From positions 39,508 through 59,999 of the forward strand of contig DMDA01000033.1 of assembly GCA_003451595.1 (NCBI GenBank): a stretch of DNA of 20,492 nt, in the 5' to 3' direction. The notes below the pieces were generated by a model, which was given only the letters and a program-made list of their open reading frames with translations, ran no database searches and was not told the DNA's origin. The position numbers and the translations under genes are program-made. Positions 15,902 through 20,492 of the stretch are shown piece after piece. Each line of letters begins with the position of its first letter. Within the stretch, counting starts at the first letter, position 1. This DNA comes from Chloroflexota bacterium. GTDB taxonomy: Bacteria; Chloroflexota; Anaerolineae; Caldilineales; Caldilineaceae.

Positions 15902-16805
15902 TTACTAGCCACCCAAGTGCTTTCAGCGGCCAATCAAGATTACGACATGAACGGAGACCGAGCTTCAGTCCGGCAGTATCACGCCAATATAGCCGCCCTA
16001 GCAGTCTGCGAGCGTACACTTGTTGCGTTAGCCATCGGTGCCGGTTCATCTCACGTTGAAGTATCTTGGGCTGCGAACTATAGAAGCGCGTTAGGTTTTT
16101 CTGCTGCATTAGGCGCATAATGTTTAGCCAATTCCAGTTGAATTGGCCCAATTTTCGTTCATACGACGTTTCGTGTTCCAGAACAATCAACGGCTTGCGT
16201 ACATACGCGACATCGTAGTCCATGCACATCCGCATCCACATGTCGACATCGCTGATGAATCCAAATGCAGCATCGAAAGGCAGCAGTCTTTCGTAGGCAT
16301 CGCGACGCGCCATGACAGTACCCCAAACAATCGATGAGTAGCGATGACGAAAATAACGCTCATAGAACTGGCGTCCATTAGTCAGCGGTGCAACATCGTG
16401 TAGAATCACGCCATTTTCGGACTCCGAAGCTACGGGCCATCCGGCGATACCGCAAAACACGAAACCAGCACTTGGATAACTATCAAGTGCCTTCTCCCAC
16501 TCCTCCAACAGATGCGGGTCGAACGTGTCGGCATCATGCAGATTAGCTATGTACTCGAATCGCGCCAGACCAATAGCAGCATTTAGGTTACCTGGCATCT
16601 TCAAGTTGGTCGGGTTACGATTATAGCGCAAATCAGGGAATTCTTTGCGCCACCTTTCTACCACAGCCGCAGTCTCATCAGGTGAGCAATCATCACTAAT
16701 AATGAGTTCATCGGGCATGCGTGTTTGCGCTGCCAGTGACTGCAGTGTTTGATCGAGTTGAATGGCGCGCTTATACGTTGTGATGCAAACACTAATCTTC
16801 GTCAT
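15894..16805 (-). CDS. GT2-family glycosyltransferase
   Basis: A 303-residue GT-A fold enzyme. It begins with the classic ISVCITTYKR (4-13), then IISDDCSPDET (35-45) binding the nucleotide, and LHDADTF (89-95), where DAD is the metal-binding DXD motif. The C-terminal part is amphipathic and basic. It should be an inverting transferase working on the lipid-linked unit. ATG 16805 overlaps the stop of the preceding SDR as ATGA, which decides against a longer GTG start at 16829. It is the only GT2 in the window, so one inverting linkage in the repeat is expected from it. Confidence 0.92.
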   Translation of the reverse strand: MTKISVCITTYKRAIQLDQTLQSLAAQTRMPDELIISDDCSPDETAAVVERWRKEFPDLRYNRNPTNLKMPGNLNAAIGLARFEYIANLHDADTFDPHLLEEWEKALDSYPSAGFVFCGIAGWPVASESENGVILHDVAPLTNGRQFYERYFRHRYSSIVWGTVMARRDAYERLLPFDAAFGFISDVDMWMRMCMDYDVAYVRKPLIVLEHETSYERKLGQFNWNWLNIMRLMQQKNLTRFYSSQPKILQREMNRHRWLTQQVYARRLLGRLYWRDTAGLKLGLRSCRNLDWPLKALGWLVND

Positions 16806-17809
16806 GACTCTTTTGCATGTTTGACCCACGAGGAGGGCAGATTCACCGGCACCTCAATGTCTTTGAATTCGACCGGCGCCATCGGGCCATGAGCTTTTAC
16901 CCACTCGACCATTCGCTGGATGCCAGTTTCGAGTGAGACCGGTGAATTTAGCGAAAAGACGCGTCGTGCCTTTTCATGATCGGCATAGGCATTGACTACC
17001 TCATTACGCGCAGGTAGGTGGGTAATACTGGGATCAACGCCAAACGCCGCAGCTACTTGTCTTGCCAACTCCAGAACGGTGTAAGGCTCGTCAGCACCGA
17101 TATTGAACACCTCCCCATAGGCATCTGTCACCAACGGGCTGCGTGCAATGACCGGGGCTACATCATCAACGTGAGAGAATGCGCGTGTTTGCAGCCCGTC
17201 GCCAAATATCGTCATAGGTTGGTTCTGCATCACTTGATTCATAAATATACCAATCACATTTCGATATTTGTCTGCAATATTCTGCCTTTCACCGTATACA
17301 TTGTGAGGGCGGAAAATGATGTACGGCAGGCCAAACATCCGATGCGCCGCTTCAAGGTCGAGTTCAACTGCATACTTTGAAATGCCATAGGGGTCTTCGG
17401 GTCTGGGTGTGAGAGCTTCATGCATGGGTGTTTGGTTTGCCCCGTATACGGCGATTGATGATGTAAACACGAAACATTTCACGTTATGCAGCACCGACTG
17501 GTTGATCAAGTTGATCGAACCTATTAGGTTAGTTTCATAATTGAAGCGACGAATAAAGTGGCTTAACCCTTCGGCGGCATATGCCGCCAGATGGTATACA
17601 AAATCAAAAGGCTTCTCCTGCCAGATAGCGGCAATCCACTCAGCATCGCAAACTGAACCTTTTCGGAAATCAACGCCGGTGGGCACGTTCTCGACAAATC
17701 CACCCGATAAATCGTCAATTCCTACCACATCAAACCCAAGCGCAAGACAGTGTTCTGCAACATGCGAGCCAATGAACCCTGCCACACCAGTGACTAACAC
17801 CCGTGTCAT
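16802..17809 (-). CDS. GalE-like nucleotide-sugar epimerase (extended SDR)
   Basis: A 335-residue extended SDR with TGVAGFIGSH (7-16), IDDLSGG (31-37) for the NAD ribose, TSSIAVYG (116-123), and Y141/K145 in YGISK. FRPHNVYGERQNI and FGDGLQTRAFSHVDD are typical of UDP-sugar 4-epimerases and related decarboxylases. C4 epimerisation of a UDP-hexose or uronic acid is the most likely reaction, but a dehydratase cannot be excluded. The start at ATG 17809 is supported by AGGA seven bases upstream, which overlaps the stop of the TPR gene. The open frame continues 24 codons further without family resemblance. Confidence 0.88.
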   Translation of the reverse strand: MTRVLVTGVAGFIGSHVAEHCLALGFDVVGIDDLSGGFVENVPTGVDFRKGSVCDAEWIAAIWQEKPFDFVYHLAAYAAEGLSHFIRRFNYETNLIGSINLINQSVLHNVKCFVFTSSIAVYGANQTPMHEALTPRPEDPYGISKYAVELDLEAAHRMFGLPYIIFRPHNVYGERQNIADKYRNVIGIFMNQVMQNQPMTIFGDGLQTRAFSHVDDVAPVIARSPLVTDAYGEVFNIGADEPYTVLELARQVAAAFGVDPSITHLPARNEVVNAYADHEKARRVFSLNSPVSLETGIQRMVEWVKAHGPMAPVEFKDIEVPVNLPSSWVKHAKES

Positions 17810-17819
17810 CTCTGTGTCC

Positions 17820-19145
17820 TTATTCCACTTTCTTTGTGAGTCGATTGAAACCTTCATAAGCGTAGAAATTGTCCGGATCAATTTCTAAAGCCTTTGAATA
17901 TGCTTGTATCGCTGAATCCAGACCATCGTATTGTTCCCGAAATGCGCCCAACCATACCCAATATAGCGGTTCGTTGGGGGCAAGTGACAAGGCCAAGTCG
18001 AACTCTTGGCGTGCAAGTACGGGTCGCCCCAGTGCCTGGTAAGTGCGCCCTAGCCTGGCATGTAGTTCTGCATTCTCTGGCCATAGCCTGCTGGCTTGCA
18101 CATACCATTTCAGAGCGACATCCGGCGCATTGGTCATCTCGCCTATTAGCCCAAGACCGCGCATCAATGCCACATTATCTGGTTCGCGCTGCAGACCAGC
18201 CTCAAAGTTACTTTGAGCGCCAAAGTAGTTTTGTCGGTCTATCCAGTGCAAACCCGCCAGATATAGCCCCTGCGCCGAATCAGGATACTTGGCCGAAAAG
18301 GCTTCGTACAAGGCCATTGCCCCTGTGGAGCAAGCAACCGGGTCATGCTCCTCAAGTTGCTGTCCCAGCCAAAGAAGCGGATCGCCTTGGCTCCATTGAT
18401 TCCATTCTATTTCGCCCGCTGCTTTGCGGACGGCTTCAGCATTTTCAGTCTTGCCTGTCCATTCATCGATCCAAGCTTGAAGATGGTAGGCTAGAGGTAT
18501 ATCTTGTGAGTTCGGCCAGGCTGATGGCGGCAACAACACCAGTAACCCTTCTACCGATTGCCATTGCGCAGCACACGCCGATGCTATAATTGCTTCCTGT
18601 CTTGTGCTCGCCAACGCATCGGGACTCAAAGCACTTCTCTCTAGCAACAAAGCAAGACGTCTGGAGGCAGCTTCAGTTTGTCTGGTGTCCATGCTTGCGT
18701 CGACTGCGGCGAGGGCTTCTTTCATGTCTCCAATCGACTGATCAATATTGCCGCTAAGTTCGCTATAATAGCTCTGTATCCAATTAAACCTTGTACTAGT
18801 TTCCTGCCACAAAGCTTGGCGTAGCTGTCCAAGTTGCCAGTAAGGTCGCAAGATCTCAGCCGATAGCTCGTAGTTCCCGCGCTCAAACTCAGCGAAAGCC
18901 AATACCTCAGCAGCTCCCACGTGGCTTGAATCAACCAAATGTGCCAATTGTAAACCTTGTGTCGCAACTGACGACCTAAAGGACACCTTGTGGCATCCAT
19001 AAAACCCGTTGGCCATGCCGCAAGATGTGTCGTGCAATCCGAGCACCAAACCGCTATTCAGAAATAGCGGTCCTGTGTTGGAGGCCAGCCCAAGGACAAC
19101 AGCGCATAGAACGGCCCCAATATTCAAGAGGTTGTGATTTGCCAT
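17820..19145 (-). CDS. Membrane-anchored TPR-repeat protein of unknown function
   Basis: A 441-residue protein with a hydrophobic N-terminal segment (about residues 8-35) that could be a signal anchor. Then comes a region with two cysteines (SCGMANGFYGC), a helical central part with repeated A/L/E patterns, and at least three clear C-terminal tetratricopeptide repeats (AQSNFEAGLQREPDN, ARLGRTYQALGRP, AIQAYSKALEIDPDN). TPRs bind partner proteins. In polysaccharide loci such proteins can scaffold the assembly or export machinery, but I do not recognise this one, and its role is inference only. It starts one base after the preceding SDR stop. Confidence 0.8.
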   Translation of the reverse strand: MANHNLLNIGAVLCAVVLGLASNTGPLFLNSGLVLGLHDTSCGMANGFYGCHKVSFRSSVATQGLQLAHLVDSSHVGAAEVLAFAEFERGNYELSAEILRPYWQLGQLRQALWQETSTRFNWIQSYYSELSGNIDQSIGDMKEALAAVDASMDTRQTEAASRRLALLLERSALSPDALASTRQEAIIASACAAQWQSVEGLLVLLPPSAWPNSQDIPLAYHLQAWIDEWTGKTENAEAVRKAAGEIEWNQWSQGDPLLWLGQQLEEHDPVACSTGAMALYEAFSAKYPDSAQGLYLAGLHWIDRQNYFGAQSNFEAGLQREPDNVALMRGLGLIGEMTNAPDVALKWYVQASRLWPENAELHARLGRTYQALGRPVLARQEFDLALSLAPNEPLYWVWLGAFREQYDGLDSAIQAYSKALEIDPDNFYAYEGFNRLTKKVE

Positions 19146-19146
19146 C

Positions 19147-20127
19147 TCATTCTTGACCTGTAATTTCCAGCCAATCTCTGACGCGAACCAAAACCTCTCG
19201 CAGGCTGATTTTGGGGTTCCATCCCAACAACATGTTGATGCGACTTATGTCTGGGATGCGTCGTTGCATATCCTCAAACCCGCTCGGATAAGCATCCGCA
19301 TATGGAACCAACCGAATCTCCGATTTGCTTTTTGCTGTATCCCTAATCATCTTGGCAAGCTCAAGGATAGAGATTTCCTCAGTGTTGCCTATGTTGAAAA
19401 GTTTTCCTGGTGCATCAGGATGCATTGCCAGCCCTGCAATAGCGCCCACAACGTCTTGAACATCGCAAAAACAACGCGATTGGCTTCCATCGCCATAGAC
19501 AGTGAGAGGTTCATTGCGGATAGCCTGGCTCATCAATCGAGGAATAACCATACCATAGTGACCGGTCTGGCGCGGACCAACTGTATTGAATAGCCGAAAT
19601 GGAACTACGGGCAACCCGTATTCTTGGAAATAAGCTAAACCTAGGAATTCATCAATCATTTTGCTTGCTGCATACGCCCACCGGCTCTTGTCGGTCGGAC
19701 CAAGCAATACATCGTCAGCTTCATTAAATGGGAAACGCGTTCCTTTGCCGTACACTTCCGATGTGCTGGCAAGCAGAACGCGACAGCCGTAACGCAGAGC
19801 CGTATGCAGTACAACCTCCGATCCCATCACGTTTGTCTCTATCGTATGTACTGGGCGATCAACAATCAGCTTCACTCCAACCGCAGCAGCCAAATGCACC
19901 ACTATTTGACACTGCGACATAATGCGATCCAGAACAGGCTCGTTTAATATATCAGCCCGAGCAAAATGAAATCTCGGATGATGATTAAGATGCTGCAGGT
20001 TCTGAAGGCGACCGGTGCTCAAATTGTCAATCACAAATACGGTATGCCCCTGTTCCAGAAACAGGTCCGCCAAATGTGAACCAATGAAGCCAGCTCCTCC
20101 TGTAATCAGGATATTCCGATCACTCAA
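19147..20127 (-). CDS. UDP-glucuronate-decarboxylase-like extended SDR
   Basis: A 326-residue SDR with ILITGGAGFIGSH (6-18), IDNLSTG (33-39), LASTSEVYGKG (119-129), Y152/K156 in YAASK, and FRLFNTVGPRQ. The E in TSEVYG and the arginine pair in MQRRIPDI (289-290) occupy places where UDP-xylose synthase and ArnA decarboxylase keep their catalytic glutamate and arginine. I therefore infer a decarboxylase-like enzyme acting on a uronic acid nucleotide, although a 4-epimerase is possible. The start codon is TTG (20127), backed by AGGAG nine bases upstream. The upstream neighbour is a nucleotide-sugar dehydrogenase, the enzyme class that would make its substrate. Confidence 0.85.
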   Translation of the reverse strand: MSDRNILITGGAGFIGSHLADLFLEQGHTVFVIDNLSTGRLQNLQHLNHHPRFHFARADILNEPVLDRIMSQCQIVVHLAAAVGVKLIVDRPVHTIETNVMGSEVVLHTALRYGCRVLLASTSEVYGKGTRFPFNEADDVLLGPTDKSRWAYAASKMIDEFLGLAYFQEYGLPVVPFRLFNTVGPRQTGHYGMVIPRLMSQAIRNEPLTVYGDGSQSRCFCDVQDVVGAIAGLAMHPDAPGKLFNIGNTEEISILELAKMIRDTAKSKSEIRLVPYADAYPSGFEDMQRRIPDISRINMLLGWNPKISLREVLVRVRDWLEITGQE

Positions 20128-20136
20128 GATGTTTCA

Positions 20137-20141
20137 CTCCT
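20137..20141 (-). promoter_or_regulatory. Shine-Dalgarno deciding a TTG start
   Basis: AGGAG on the minus strand, nine bases before TTG 20127, picks that codon over the absent ATG alternatives. The 86-base gap from 20128 to 20213 otherwise shows no convincing promoter or terminator. Confidence 0.65.
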
Positions 20142-20213
20142 GCTTTTTTGATTTGTTTCTCAGATTGATAGTAAATTTGGAGGTCACTATGCCGCCAAAT
20201 CGTAGAGCATTCA

Positions 20214-20492
20214 TTACGCAACTACATGCCGCGTATCAACCAGTAACCGAACTGCTTGGCGAACTGCCTTCCAATCATACGCATCGTGGTCGGTGACGAT
20301 CACCACGCAGTCGGCGGCGGCGAGCGCAGCGTCGAGGTCGGTCACGCCCACCATCTCCATGCCGTCGTGGGCAAAGGCGGGCACGTGCGGGTCGTGATAG
20401 GCAACGTGGGCGCCTTTCTCCTCCAGCAGATGGATGATGTCGAGCGCCGGCGACTCGCGCAGGTCACTCACATTCTTCTTGTAGGCGACGCC
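20214..20492 (-). CDS. Nucleotide-sugar dehydrogenase, C-terminal 92 residues (N-terminus beyond right edge)
   Basis: The visible part is the C-terminal UDP-binding domain of the UDP-glucose/GDP-mannose dehydrogenase superfamily. GVAYKKNVSDLRESPAL is the conserved 'G-x-A-YK-x3-DxRESP' block of UDP-HexNAc 6-dehydrogenases (WbpA/WecC type), followed by HDPHVP and IVTDHDAYDW. Full-length relatives are about 420-440 residues, so most of the gene, including the catalytic cysteine, is outside the window. The product would be a UDP-uronic acid sugar. The last 20 or so codons are distinctly less GC-rich (about 50%) than those upstream (about 70%). Confidence 0.88.
   Translation of the reverse strand, partial: GVAYKKNVSDLRESPALDIIHLLEEKGAHVAYHDPHVPAFAHDGMEMVGVTDLDAALAAADCVVIVTDHDAYDWKAVRQAVRLLVDTRHVVA

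Noticed and set aside
17810..17881. Upstream extension of the GalE-like SDR
   Set aside because: It overlaps the TPR gene, and the Rossmann motif begins right after ATG 17809, which has a proper Shine-Dalgarno.
17894..18589. Plus-strand open frame of 231 codons
   Set aside because: Antisense to the TPR gene, with low-complexity-looking composition. The minus-strand gene has clear repeats and operon spacing.
1..20492. CRISPR arrays, tRNA or rRNA genes
   Set aside because: No regularly spaced repeats, cloverleaf-like segments or rRNA-like sequence were noticed on either strand.

Overview
The window holds one long leftward (minus-strand) surface-polysaccharide biosynthesis locus. It has about 17 genes, all in the same direction and tightly packed, with four ATGA start/stop overlaps (at 3542, 4546, 7869 and 16802) and most other gaps under 60 bases. 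I see no tRNA, rRNA, CRISPR array, transposase or convincing plus-strand gene. The protein families and the GC-rich flanks fit a Chloroflexota-like bacterium. That assignment is inference from remembered family resemblance and is not proven by the sequence.

Reading in the direction of transcription (right to left): the end of a nucleotide-sugar dehydrogenase (20492-20214, N-terminus beyond the right edge); a UDP-glucuronate-decarboxylase-like SDR (TTG start); a membrane-anchored TPR protein; a GalE-like epimerase; a GT2 glycosyltransferase; a CgeB-type glycosyltransferase; a methyltransferase; a Wzx-type flippase; a second methyltransferase; a multi-spanning Wzy-type polymerase candidate; two GT4 glycosyltransferases; an SDR; a clear GDP-mannose 3,5-epimerase; a WbuB-like GT4 glycosyltransferase; a WbpV/WbpK-like SDR; a WecA/WbpL-like initiating phosphoglycosyl transferase; a decayed hicBA toxin-antitoxin pair; and a WbpM/CapD/FlaA1-like membrane dehydratase that runs off the left edge.

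Together these give a near-complete Wzx/Wzy-type pathway. The WbpM-like dehydratase and WbpV/K-like reductase plausibly make a UDP-6-deoxy-HexNAc (QuiNAc or FucNAc type), which the WbpL-like enzyme loads on undecaprenyl phosphate. Five glycosyltransferases extend the unit, using sugars such as GDP-L-galactose/L-gulose and a uronic-acid-derived sugar. The flippase exports the unit and the Wzy candidate polymerises it. No Wzz, Wza or exporter gene lies in the window.

Two structural features stand out. First, base composition is mosaic: the two ends are roughly 65-72% GC, the middle (about 4.5-20.28 kb) is near 50%, and both transitions fall inside the flanking genes. This is the pattern expected from cassette exchange by recombination in conserved flanks. 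Second, between the initiating transferase and the dehydratase there is a scar. A 201-bp copy of the transferase 3' end (1755-1955, 5 mismatches to 2531-2731) abuts a hicA remnant that also carries a nonsense codon and a frameshift, leaving an apparently intact orphan hicB.
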